Source of the DNA: Salvia splendens | Lineage: Eukaryota; Streptophyta; Magnoliopsida; Lamiales; Lamiaceae | Length of the DNA: 64,000 bases | NCBI RefSeq assembly: GCF_004379255.2 | Contig: NC_056033.1 | Coordinates: 7,048,172-7,112,171, forward strand | Direction: 5' to 3' | Shown here: in pieces, positions 23,709 to 34,568 of the stretch | Numbering within the stretch: the first letter of the stretch is position 1 | Layout of the letters: each line of letters opens with the position of its first letter | Made by a program: the position numbers and the translations under genes | Notes under the pieces: generated by a model | What the model saw: the letters and a program-made list of their open reading frames with translations, nothing else | Databases searched by the model: none | What the model was told of the DNA's origin: nothing

Positions 23709-24669
23709 TGTGGAATTATGGACTAACATTTGGGCTGGGAATTAATTCGGCTGGGCCGTTTAATTGATGGCCCATTCTGTCTTGGCCCGTTACTTAATGA
23801 AGAGTTACCCCGATGGCTGCCACGTGTCACTCTCACTCGGATCTTGGCGCTGAGTCGTTGGATTTGAGGTGTGTTTCTCTTGAGTCTATTTGTGACTCTT
23901 GACTCTTCACTCTCTTCATTCGAACACTATTCTCTCTCTCTCTCTTCTTGAGCATCTGCTCTGCCTTCTCTCTAGAAGCTCTCTCTCTCTCTCGAAGCTC
24001 TGGCCGATTCTCTTCTCCGATGGCTTCGATCTCTTCTTTTTGGTGAAGATCGAGTGTTATCTCTCAACCTCTGTGTTGGTCTGGAGATTTGAGGGAGTTC
24101 AAGCGGTTGAGCTTGTCTCTTGTTGTTTCTGGGAAGTTTATCGGTTGGTTTCTCAGATCCGTGAGTTCTGAGGGTTCTTGAGGTTGTGTGATTGTGTTTC
24201 TGAGTGATTGGTTCTGTGAGGGTGGTTTTGTGTGGTAGCAGTCGGGTAACCCTAGCTCGGGGTTTAGATTGGTTCCACTGTGCTCCCTTGTGACTTGTTG
24301 GATAGGACGGAGGAGGTCCTTGGCCCTGGTGTAGTCGTGGTTGCGACCTGAGCCATTTCTCTGTTCCTTGAGTTCTGTTTTTGTGTTCACAGTTTAGATC
24401 CATTTTGGATCTGTTTCCCTTGTCATACTAACAGTGTACTTGAGTGTGCAGGTGAATTGCAGCGATAGATCCGGTGCTTTTACAAGAGGATCAGATCTTG
24501 TAAATCGATTAGGATTCTTTGTTAATTCTTGCTTCTCTTTGTATCGTTCCTGTTTTGTGTTACTTGAATCTGTAATTGGCTTGTACTTTCTGAGATTAGC
24601 CATCTCAGACTTTTGTCAATACAAAGAGGTCCCGGTAATTAGTGAACCTCGAGTAATCTGATCCTTACA
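23709..24669 (+). repeat. 3' LTR of intact copia element
   Basis: It is the same as the 5' LTR by eye except for one fewer T in the T-run near 24376. It is followed by AGTAC, the target duplication. Confidence 0.93.
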
Positions 24670-24907
24670 AGTACAAATTAATAGAAAGGTTAAATACAAA
24701 TATTACTTATCTCATATCAAAATATTACACATATAAGTATTGAATAAACATGAGTAAATTTGGTTGAGAATTTTCAGAATTACTCAAACTCTAAAAGATG
24801 CAGGATAAATCATAAATGACTTTTTTTATAATTTTATTAGTAATTAATTCTATTAGTAATTTATTAAAATATTTTTTTTGTGATTAGTCATATTTTAGTT
24901 GTAGATG

Positions 24908-25279
24908 AATGATATACTACATACTTTACGTGAGCTCCTTATGTGAGCACCACTCTCGTTTGACGTACGTTTAATGTTGTTCGTTTGGATTTATATATTT
25001 CTAATACATTAAAAAATGTTATTGAAGTTTTTAATTTCACAAAATTTATAAAAATCAAAGCTCGATTTGCTCATTTTTTATATAATTTCTAATAAATTAA
25101 TAAACGAGCAAATCGAGCTTTGATTTTTATGAATTTTGTGAAATTAAAAACTTCAATAACATTTTTTAATATATTAGAATCAAACTAAATATATAAATCG
25201 AAACGAACAACGTTAAACATACGTTAAATGAGTGTGGTGCTCACATAAGGAGCTTACATAAATTACGTAGCATATCATT
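24908..25279. mobile_element. Long foldback element (hairpin MITE)
   Basis: The two arms, about 24908-25075 and 25107-25279, are inverted copies of about 170 bp with few mismatches. They carry GAGCTCCTTATGTGAGCACCAC and its complement near the ends and AAATCAAAGCTCGATTTGCTC and its complement near a short AT loop. There is no coding capacity. The flanks GTTGTAGATG and GTTGTATAG look alike and may be a degraded 9-bp target duplication, which would suggest a Mutator-like origin. That part is uncertain. Confidence 0.75.
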
Positions 25280-26117
25280 GTTGTATAGATTTATTTCTAT
25301 AAATTAAAATGTTTCAATTAAGATAACGGCTGGAAATTATCCAAACGTGAGAAACTGAGAATTGCAAATATCAATCACAACGACTTTGGAGTAAATGGCA
25401 ATAAATGATTTAAAAGGCTCTAATTAGCACGAATTCATTTCACCTAGACAACCTCGATATAGTAATAAAGTAGAGGTGTAGACATACCTACCCTTATCCT
25501 TAAAAGCTAAACCATAGTTAATTGCTAGTTATACTATGTTTAGTGGGAAGATTATGATCATGCCCACCGTTCATACTTGTCAACACCTAATATCGTCATT
25601 TAAATCTATTTATTAAGCAGTACTCCTATTAACTATTGGTTGAGTTATGGTAATTATGGATAATCTAATTTATTTTTTATCGGTTGAAAAGTTGCGGATT
25701 CTTTTTAAGAGTTCATGTAAATAAAATTATTATTACCGTAGAAAAGGAGGTGGACTATTCAATATTCATTGATACTAATCACCTTAATTAAAAAATCATG
25801 TTAAATTGAAAATTAAGTGAAAATCCGTGTATTAATTGAAACTAATCACGTTATTTATATGTATAAAAAAAATCAATACGCCTAGTTCGGAAGGTATGGA
25901 ATATAATCAATTCGATTGTTATTTTACATCATCACTAATCGGTAAGCGACCAATTATATTGCTAAGGAATATTCAAAGAATCATCTGAACATGATTAAAA
26001 TTAATAATGTAACTATTCATTGTCATATCCGAATAATAACATTCATTGTTAATATCTAATTAGAGTGATCGCAATACAAATTCATTGCCAAGTTAATTAA
26101 AAAATTCATTATCGACA
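25280..26117. other. Gene-free AT-rich DNA
   Basis: No open frame with family features, no clear repeat borders and no RNA gene were seen. Confidence 0.5.
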
Positions 26118-26399
26118 ATACTCCCGTCCAGAAAAAATATTCTCATTTATGAACGGGACAAGGTTTAATAACAAATTGATAAAATTAGAGAAAGAGAGAA
26201 AAAATAGGTAAAGTAAAAGAGATAGAGAGAAAAAATGAATAAAGTTGATATTTTTTTACTTTTAAAATTTACTAAAATAAGGAAAATTACATAATCGATA
26301 ATGCATTGTGGAATGAGTGTATTTATAGATGAAAAATAAAAATAAAGATGCATAGTAATAAATGGGAGAATGTCGCGGGACGAAGGCGAATAAGTATTA
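26118..26399. mobile_element. Stowaway-like MITE
   Basis: The left end is TACTCCCGTCCAGAAAAAAT, followed by ATTCTCATTTATGAACGGGAC. The right end has the inverse AATGGGAGAATG, then CGCGGGACGAAGGCGAATAAGTA. The middle is purine-rich (GAGAAAGAGAGAAAAA). The right terminus carries small insertions. Confidence 0.55.
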
Positions 26400-26770
26400 C
26401 TCTGTATAATCTAATTTCTGATTATTCTTTCATAAATCAAATTACCTAACGGGCTCTGAGTGGACAATAAATCGGTGTGATCTTAGACGCCCCAGTGGCC
26501 CAGGCCTATAGGGAGAGCTTGGTCGACGTACGTGCTCTTCGATCACCGTTGTTTATGCCCTAAAACCTTTAATTATGATTACACATTGCATTCCAGAGTC
26601 AACCAAATTGAAACACAATGTCAATTTCTTCATTAAATTAGACTGACCTATACTGGGATAATTTACAATTCGACAAAGACAAAATTTTGAGAAAATTATA
26701 CTACTCCCTCCGTTCCATGTGACAAACTCGTATTTGTAGTGTTGTGATTGGTATGTTGATGTGCATAATT

Positions 26771-28000
26771 GTTGAGTTTTGTGCTCAAAATGGTCATTTC
26801 CAGCCAATTACTATATATTTTGGAGTTCACGTGTTTATTAAGTGTTTTAGACAAAAACAGGTGAAATTGGAGTAAAAAGAGCTCCACCCGGTCGGGTGGT
26901 GCCAACACAAAGTTTGAAGAAGTCCAGAGAGTGCCGAATTTGCTAGACCCGGCCGGATGATTTTGGAGTACAATAATTACCCGGCCGGGTGGTTCTTCTA
27001 TAACGTGGAGACTCCAGAGACTTCTACCCGGTCGGGTGTTTTTCCTGTGGATTAATTCCACCCGGCCGGGTCCGTCAAACCTGCGTTTTTCTCAGTCAAT
27101 TGCGATTTTAGAAGGGGGAATAAGAGGAAAGATTTAGGTCAATTCTCTACCAGCCGCAAAACACCCACTCTCTCTCTCTCTCTGAAGAACTCTTGGAAGA
27201 AGATTGAAGATTCAAGCTTCAATTCCTCTGCCAATTGTACTCCGTATCATGATTTCCATTGTTTTTCTTAGTTTTGATTTGTTTTCTACCATGAACATGA
27301 GTAGCTAAACTCTTTGTGTAGAATTCTTGGTGAAGATGCATTGATTCATAGTTTTAATCCAATTGACTTCGTTTTATCTTGCTCTTGCAATTGTTTGAAT
27401 TATTCCTGTATTTTTTCCTATCAATTGCTTGATCACCAATTAGGAGTGTTAGGGTTTATTAGAGTAATCGGGAGATGAAATAATTAATCTTGAAAGATGA
27501 ATAATTCACACATTAATTCAATAGAATTTAGGAGATTTGAGATTTTGAGTGGAATCATTAATCTAATCAAACCATTGGGAGTTAGGTCTAAGAATTATAA
27601 GGGACTTTAATTATTATACATAATCTACATATTCCTCACTTCGGGAGGGGGTTTAATCTATAATTGTGATTGATTCAACAATTCTGGAGACTTCAAATGG
27701 TAAATCTATTTCAATTGGGTTAGGCTATGAGTTGTGCATCGGATTTCTGAATTCTGCATATTTCTCCATCATCTTCCACAACTTGCTTAATTGCTTTCTT
27801 GTTTAAGTGCTTTAATTTAATCTCTGAATTTATATGCTTTTAGTAGTTGTTAGTTTCAAAACCCAAAATTTTCTGATTGTCTAGATAGTAGTTGAAATTT
27901 GTTCGTGGTACTTAGGTTTACACTTAATTGTCTATGTGAGATACGATATACTCTTGCTTGCTATTTGCTACGATAATCCCGTACACTTGAGGGTATTAAT
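26771..28000 (+). repeat. Gypsy-LTR-like block, possibly a solo LTR
   Basis: It opens with TGTTGAGTTTTGTGCTCAAA and closes with a phrase near 27940-28000 (GATACGATATACTCTTGC, ATCCCGTACACTTGAGGG). The style of both ends is one I associate with plant Ty3/gypsy (Athila/Tat-like) LTRs. A CG-rich palindrome cluster lies near its start and CT repeats at about 27173-27183. No internal domain or partner LTR is found nearby, so a solo LTR is the simplest reading. The exact ends and target duplication were not resolved. Confidence 0.5.
26885..27071. repeat. Five ACCCGG(C/T)CGGGT palindromic motifs
   Basis: Copies lie at about 26887, 26947, 26979, 27026 and 27060. Three or four are near-perfect 12-bp palindromes. 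They are spaced about 30-60 bp apart in otherwise AT-rich sequence inside the LTR-like block. Confidence 0.75.
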
Positions 28001-28235
28001 TGGGTAAAATAAAGTTGAGTCGGCTGAAAATTCCAAGTTAATTGAGTCATTTTACTACTTTGGAAAATTCTAAGTTAATTGAGTCATTTCTATATTTGAC
28101 AAAAAGTAATCATCTCTCTTACTTTATTCTCTCTCCATCTCTTTTACTTTATTCACTATCCACTTAATACACTATTCTTAAACTCTGTGTCGAAAAGAAA
28201 CACTTCTATTAACAAGGAATGGAGGGAACACTTAT

Positions 28236-29164
28236 ATAGATGCATAGCATATTGTTGATGATGGATATCAACAGTTTACCTAACGTATGCACGCGTGAAT
28301 AATTATAAACCAACCCCCACGTGCTCTTTTCTGTTCATTTTTATGTTTATGCCAACAGCCAAAATAACACACATACACACACTTAGAATCCACAATTTTG
28401 TCCTAAAAAAGTAAACTATATTGTTTACTACTTTTGTGATTTTGTATATTATTAAAACAAACAAATAAAATGGCTCTTGTGTCATGGCCATTGAGTCAAA
28501 TGACTCAAATTTGGTGATTATGTCTAAATTCACACATAACATATCAGTAGTACATTGCAAATATGTCGTACAACATGAATTTTTGTTATGATACATTGCA
28601 AAAGTTGCATTGTGTTTCCTTTTAAGTTATACTCCCTCAAAAGCATATCTCCACACCGTGTTATATTATTAGCAAATAAATTAAATAATATAGTAGTAGG
28701 AGTAAGATTTATCTATACATTAATATAAATTTCATATTAAATTATTTTTAGCCAATTAGATACGAGTATGAAAAAAATTTATACATTTAACGGAGTGGAG
28801 TATGTGAAAAGATCTTAGCTCTGGATGGAAAACAAAAACAAGAAAAATCACATGAAGAAGAACATCAAGGCGGCGGCAACTTGAGCTTAGTCAAACTGAA
28901 ATTTGAGAACCAATTAAAATTTTCTACATATTTTATTGATATAGATTTGTAATATTGGAATTTTCCTTCAATCACATGGACAAAATCTCGCCGATGATAT
29001 TGTTATCAAATTATTATAATCAATCCAGGTTTAAATTAATCAATTAGGTGGGGCATGCTTGAGTCACACACATAAGTGATCCTATATTTTTCATATCAGA
29101 CTATTTTTAACAACTCTAATGAAAAAAAAAGGTGAAGAAAGAACTTTCAAAAAGTATAACTAAA
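28236..29164. other. Gene-free AT-rich DNA
   Basis: No family-like reading frame. An ATACTCCCTC phrase near 28630 could be a lone MITE end, but no partner was found. Confidence 0.45.
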
Positions 29165-29408
29165 TACTCCATTTGTCCAACTTTAGCAGTCTCATTAGGT
29201 TTTACACGAGTTGAAAGAAATGTAAAGAAAAAATTGATGAAAAAAAATAGTGAATTGTGGATCCCATTTTTATATACTATTATCTACTCTTATATTAAAA
29301 TGTTAATGAAATGTGGGGCCATACTATATATAGAAGATTCTAATGGAGACTCTTAATGCGGGACGACCTAAACTATATGAAACTGCTAAAATGGGACGAA
29401 GTGAATAA
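29165..29408. mobile_element. Stowaway-like MITE
   Basis: Left end TACTCCATTTGTCCAACTTTAGCAGT, right end ACTGCTAAAATGGGACGAAGTGAATA. The AGTTTTAGCAGT-type subterminal parts are inverted copies. A second GCGGGACGACC phrase sits just inside the right end. Confidence 0.6.
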
Positions 29409-29580
29409 CATTCTCATAACAAAAACAGAAACACCGCTCTCTTAAATTTAAACCTGTCTTTTTAATTTATTACATCTCTTCCTCTTCCACTTTATTATAT
29501 TCACTTTTCCATCTCTTCCATCTCTTCGTCTTCCTCTTCTGCTTTATTATATTCACTTTAACATAATAAAAATATTGTAT

Positions 29581-29728
29581 GAATTTAAAAATATTGTCAA
29601 TTTTTGGTTTTGAATTCATAACCGTGAATTCATACTTTTATTATATTCACTTAACATACTGAATAATAGAGTATAAATTTAAAATATTGTCAATTTTTGT
29701 TTTCGAATTCATAACCGTCAATTCATCC
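29581..29728. repeat. Imperfect direct repeat, two copies
   Basis: AATATTGTCAATTTTTG followed by GAATTCATAACCGT occurs twice, with TTATTATATTCACTT phrases between. Origin unknown. Confidence 0.7.
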
Positions 29729-30021
29729 AAGTATGCATATAGTGTTAATAAAAATGATTCCTAATTTATAATTGAATATATATAGGAAGGCTTAAGTGGG
29801 AGCAGCGGGCGTTTCTGGTGAGGGTTTGTCAATATGTGGATGACGACTATAAATTAGTGGGCCACTTTTTCACAACTCAGTTCACTTCACTTGGATCATT
29901 TTTATGAAGCTTCATGTGAATCTTCCTTCCGCCACTTCAGCATCTTTGTCTTAACGTGTCGACATGTTTTAAGCGGTGTAGGTCGGAACTTCAAAAAGGT
30001 GTAACTGCTAAAAAGGGATAA

Positions 30022-30148
30022 TTATTGTTTTGTTTACAACTTACAAGAATAAACATCTTTTTATTTCCTCTTAGGGGATGAAGAGCCAAAATTATTGCTT
30101 TGTTTACAAGAATATATAAACATCTTTTTATTTTCTTTTAGGGGATGC
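30022..30148. repeat. Imperfect direct repeat, two copies of about 60 bp
   Basis: TTATTGTTTTGTTTACAACTT, then ACAAGAATAAACATCTTTTTATTTCC and TTAGGGGATG, recurs 68 bp later with small changes. No coding sense. Confidence 0.7.
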
Positions 30149-32030
30149 TTCATTACTTTTTCAATGACATGTAGATTCGGTTTTGGGAAGAAGGAAAGGA
30201 ATATTAAATAATTGTAATTAATTTATAATTACCAAAATATAGGGTGCATAATTTTGATAAAGATAATCTAATAATTACAAAATTAAGTTCGACCTAAATA
30301 TAGGGAGTATTATTTATGTGTTACGTTTGACGATTATAGGTCATCCAAAGGGCATGAAGCTTTTCTTTTGCTCTACTATTATTAATAAATTGATGTGTGT
30401 TTTGGATTTAAGAATCTTGTTGATTCGACTCGTATTATCTTTTCATATAATTAAAAAGCTAATTTATAATTTTCAACTAATATGTAAAACTAAAACAACA
30501 TTAATTATTCCCTTGACCGAATAAGTGTTACTATTGGATCAAAGACTATTCACTCTATTTTAGACTGGAAACAGTACATGTGACTATTTGGTCTGATGGT
30601 TTTCTTGAAATTTCCATAGTCAACATCTTCATTAAATGATTTATATATGGCGTGATATATTACTGATTATCTATTATACAACATAATACTAATCAAAATT
30701 ATAGATGCATGTATCGAAATGCATATATGATAGAATCCAAAATACGAAAAGGCATTTGAAAAATAGCTATGAAATTGGAAAATGAATAATTTAATCGGAA
30801 TATTATAGTAGTACTTGGGAGTCACACGAGATAAATATAACTATGCCCATCCCCCACAACCGTTTTGACTTAAACTTATCAAAATTATTATAGTATAATA
30901 CAAATAATGTTATCATTGCATCATGTAAGTAATATGTATAGGGATAAGATATCTGATGATATCCAAATTTTAGATGGTGCATATTATTCAATCTCATCAA
31001 TTGATCTCAAGGCTTGAGAATTACCATAATAGTAAAGTGCAATAGGTAATTTTTTCTATATCTCCGGATACTATATTCGAATAGATACAATCATATGCAT
31101 GTTCTTGTTCATATTCATATTATAAAAACAAAACGCAGCTACAATGATTAATAACGTTGGCAAAAAATTATTTTTACCCTTAATTATAAATTTTAAGACC
31201 AAATTCACTAATACAGATGTTGGTGATTGTGATTACTCACAAAGCACGGTTAGTTTTAATTCGGACAATTCACAAAAAAAAGTGTAGATTTGGTTGCATA
31301 TTTATCCTAGCAATTCATCCCGATCAATAACAGCTTTAATCATAACTAATTGTCGAGTTAAAGGGAAATTCCACTATATAATCTATCTCTGGTCATGTTA
31401 TAGCAGACAAAATAAAACAATAACCATACTTTCTCTCCTTATATAAATAGCTAAGTTATAATTATTTTTTCTCTAAAATAACTAGTTTCAAGTCTACTAA
31501 AAAAGTAGATATTATCTTTGTCCTTTAGATTAGTTGACTTGAGTTATTTTTATTGGAATATCTCTAACTAAATGAGTTATTTTTTTTTAGCAAACATCGA
31601 TCATTTTAATACTTTTTACTACATTATCTCTCGTTAATTGCTTTAATTTTTATTAATTATATAGTACTCTATTAGATACACTTTTAACCAACTAAACATC
31701 GACGTATTAACCCAGTGTTGAAAAGGAAGTGTATCAAATTGGAATAAAGAGATTCAGGCACCTTCTTGGGTGGGGATAGCTCCGAACACCCTCTTACTCT
31801 TTTAATTCAATGCTAATGTCAAATATTCTCTCTATTCGTAATTTATAATTTTATTTTATTTATTTACTTTAAAATATTATTTCAATTTTCATACTCCATT
31901 TAGTAAGTTTATATCTTTATTATAATATAATGATGTGTTCATTTTAAAAAATGTATCATTACAATAAATATTAGAAAAAAATATACTACTTAACACTTAG
32001 AATAAGGCGAAGAGAGTAATAATAGTTAAC
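30149..32030. other. Gene-free AT-rich DNA
   Basis: Short open frames here are AT-driven and show no domain. No RNA gene or complete transposon was recognised. Confidence 0.45.
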
Positions 32031-32289
32031 TACTCCCTCCGTCCGGCATTAGGAGTCCCGGTTGAGTTGGGTGCGGGTTTTAAGAAATGATTGAGTGTGT
32101 GATAATGGAATGTGAGACTCATTTGTATTATTATTTGCTTTATTCTTTGGATGTGTTTTTACTTGTGCTTTTTAGTGTTTTATTTTATAATATTTTTATT
32201 TCATTTTATATGGAAATGTCTAACCGGGACTCCTAATGCCGGACGGATGAAAATGGTCAACCGGGACTCTAATGCCGGACGGAGGAAAT
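32031..32289. mobile_element. Stowaway-like MITE with doubled right end
   Basis: The left end TACTCCCTCCGTCCGGCATTAG matches, inverted, two consecutive right ends: CTAATGCCGGACGGATGAAA (about 32230) and CTAATGCCGGACGGAGGAAATA (about 32270). It lies about 400 bp upstream of the promoter elements of the NAC gene. Confidence 0.7.
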
Positions 32290-32654
32290 ACTTTTTTTTT
32301 TCTATCTAATTTTGTTATATTTTATTCTTTTTATTAAAATTTGTGTGAGCCATCGATAAGATTATCGGTAATGAAAGTGTTTTTACTTATTTTTATCTTC
32401 AAATAGTTTATTTTTTTTTAACGTAATGTAGATCTCAATATATATTTATATGTAAGAGAATCTAATTATGGAGTAATATACATATCGAAAAAGTGCAGGG
32501 GTTAAACAAGGGTCCAAACGCCACCGTTTGCATGACCCTCCATTCTCCAACGTGTCACCGCAACGCCGTTTCCCGCAGCCAAATCCGTCCAAAATCCATT
32601 ACGTAAGCAGTGACAGAATCACACTATAGCTCAGACCCACCACTTTCCCGCTCG

Positions 32655-32739
32655 ACACGTGTCCCCAATCAACCTTATCACCCACGTGTGTTCTAGAAAA
32701 CCCCGCCACGTACCCCCCCTCCATCCCCTATATATACCC
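32655..32739 (+). promoter_or_regulatory. NAC gene core promoter with G-box/ABRE motifs and TATA box
   Basis: Two ACGTG-core G-box/ABRE-type motifs, ACACGTGTCC (32655) and CCACGTGTG (32682), lie about 40-75 bp ahead of a TATA box CTATATATACCC (32728-32739). Paired ABREs are typical of ABA- and stress-inducible promoters, and ATAF-group NAC genes are commonly ABA-responsive. The regulation is inferred from the motifs only. Confidence 0.6.
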
Positions 32740-32822
32740 TTCGCTCCATTTCGTTCTAAGTTTCACAAAACCCCTCCTCTCTCGCTTCCCCTGCACTCTC
32801 TGCGATTCCCCCAAATCAATTT

Positions 32823-32830
<8 letters not shown>

Positions 32831-32870
<40 letters not shown>
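32831..32870. repeat. (GA)20 microsatellite in NAC 5' UTR
   Basis: An uninterrupted GA tract lies between the TATA box and the start codon at 32912, so it is probably transcribed. GAGA tracts can bind plant BBR/BPC factors. Length variation here could affect expression, which is inference. Confidence 0.85.
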
Positions 32871-32873
<3 letters not shown>

Positions 32874-32911
32874 TGTATATTTATTAAAAAAATTTAATTT
32901 ATTCATAGGAA

Positions 32912-34054
32912 ATGACTGCGGTTAATTTGCAATTGCCGCCGGGATTCCGGTTCCACCCGACCGACGAGGAGCTCGTCCTGCACTACTTGTGCCGGAAATG
33001 TGCCTCTCAGTCGATCTCCGTTCCGATCATCACCGAAATCGACCTCTACAAGTACGATCCCTGGGAATTACCAGGTACTGAGCTGCGATTCATCTAAATC
33101 TCTCCGATTTTGTTGATTTGCGGTGGATTCGTTTAGTTAATCGCCGCTGCGTTGTTGATTGATTGTAGGTTTAGCTTTGTACGGTGAGAAGGAGTGGTAT
33201 TTCTTCTCTCCTAGGGACCGGAAGTACCCTAACGGCTCGAGGCCGAACCGCGCCGCCGGCAGCGGTTACTGGAAGGCGACCGGCGCGGATAAGCCGATCT
33301 GTCAGCCGAAGTCGGTTGGAATTAAGAAGGCGCTGGTGTTCTACTCCGGCAAGGCGCCGAGAGGAGAAAAAACTAATTGGATTATGCACGAGTATCGCCT
33401 CGCCGACGTCGACCGCTCGGCTCGGAAGAAGAACAATAGCCTTAGGGTGGGTAGCTAGCTAGCTCCGACCTGGTTATTTCAATAAATTAATCCAATTGAA
33501 TTAATATAAATCGGAATTGAATAATAAAACGACTAATTGATTCAATAATTCATTCAACCGATTATTCCTTATCTCTTAAAAATCCGCGTTCAAACAAAAA
33601 TGAAAAATGATTGGTTGTTGGAGTCAATGTAACGGTTGCGAATTGATCTTTACAGCTGGATGATTGGGTGCTTTGCCGCATATACAACAAAAAGGGCACG
33701 GTCGAGCGACGGCAGCAGCAGGCGAGCGTGGTGACGTCAGAGGAGGACACTAAACAGGGGATCCTGAAGTCGGTGCCGGAAGCGTCGCCGGTGGTGTACG
33801 ACGACTTCATGTACGTCAACCCCTCTGATTCGATGCCGCGGATGCACACGGACTCGAGCTGCTCCGAGCACGTGCTGTCTCCGGAGGTGGAGAGCGCGCC
33901 TAAGCTATCGGAGTGGGAGAGATCGACGCTGGATTTCCCCTTCGGGTTCATGGATAGCAGCAGCAGTGCGTTGATCGGGTCTCAGTTCCACGGGAATTAT
34001 CCGATGGAGTCGATGCACGATGTGTTCGCGCCATACATGAGCAAGCCGTTTTGA
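32912..34054 (+). CDS. NAC transcription factor, ATAF subgroup (ANAC032/ATAF1-like)
   Basis: Three exons, 32912-33074, 33169-33446 and 33656-34054, sum to 840 nt, giving 279 residues. The N-terminal NAC DNA-binding and dimerisation domain (about residues 8-150) shows the five subdomains: [60 protein letters not shown] and [19 protein letters not shown] then WIMHEYRL, ending [13 protein letters not shown]. The C-terminal part (about 150-279) is a diverged acidic, Ser-rich activation region with [16 protein letters not shown]. Both intron positions are those usual in NAC genes. The ATAF group comprises nuclear regulators of stress, ABA and senescence responses. Its position next to beta-3 proteasome and RFC3 relatives fits ANAC032 (At1g77450) better than ATAF1, by synteny only. 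Confidence 0.93.
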
Positions 34055-34480
34055 AGTGCTGGACAATGGGTCTAGACTACTAAATTTTTACTTGGGGTTA
34101 GGTCGCACGTGGCACAGGAGACTTGGGTCTATGAGTGTGCACGTGCCGACGGGGACAGGGTAATGAAGTTGTTATGTTACGGCGATTAGTGGGTAATTAT
34201 GTTTGTATTACAGTGTAATATGGGTTGGTATAAAAGGATGAAAAAGCATTAGTGAAATGGTATACGAATAGAGGGCATTTGCTCTTATTTGCAGAGAAAG
34301 TGTAGTTACAAAAGGAAATAGGATTTCTATCTATGTAAATCCATTTTAGTAAAGCTGTTACACCAATGCTAATTTAGTATAGTACTATGTCAATTATAAG
34401 AATTTCAATTTCTAATTGTTGTTAGGAATTGAACCGAACTGTTTCTACTATGAGTACTGCATAACACTCATTTCTGTTCC

Positions 34481-34568
34481 GTTCTATTCCATTCCATCAA
34501 ATCGTTGTTGAGACTGAGACACCCGTTCTATTCCATTCCATCAAATCGTTGTTGAGGCTGAGACACTT
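34481..34568. repeat. Tandem repeat, two units of 44 bp
   Basis: GTTCTATTCCATTCCATCAA and the following ATCGTTGTTGAG(A/G)CTGAGACAC occur twice in a row downstream of the NAC gene, with one or two differences. Confidence 0.85.

Larger units (their letters stand above)
17651..24669 (+). mobile_element. Young, apparently intact Ty1/copia retrotransposon
   Basis: A complete 7.0-kb element. The LTRs are 962 and 961 bp and by eye differ only by one T in a T-run. The flanks are a perfect 5-bp duplication AGTAC (17646-17650 and 24670-24674). An initiator-Met-type primer site, a leader, one uninterrupted gag-pol frame and a purine-rich tract are all present. In plants near-identical LTRs mean a recent insertion. 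All parts needed in cis appear to be here, so it may be autonomous; transcription cannot be judged. Confidence 0.93.
26697..28235. mobile_element. Stowaway-like MITE ends split by a retroelement block
   Basis: A left end TACTCCCTCCGTTCCATG lies at about 26700, and a right half with TTAATTGAGTCATTT, ACTTTATTCTCTCTCCATCTC and the terminus AATGGAGGGAACACTTA lies at 28010-28235. Between them is the gypsy-LTR-like block. The right half contains a short internal duplication of AATTC(C/T)AAGTTAATTGAG. Whether the two ends belong to one element is inferred. Confidence 0.4.
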
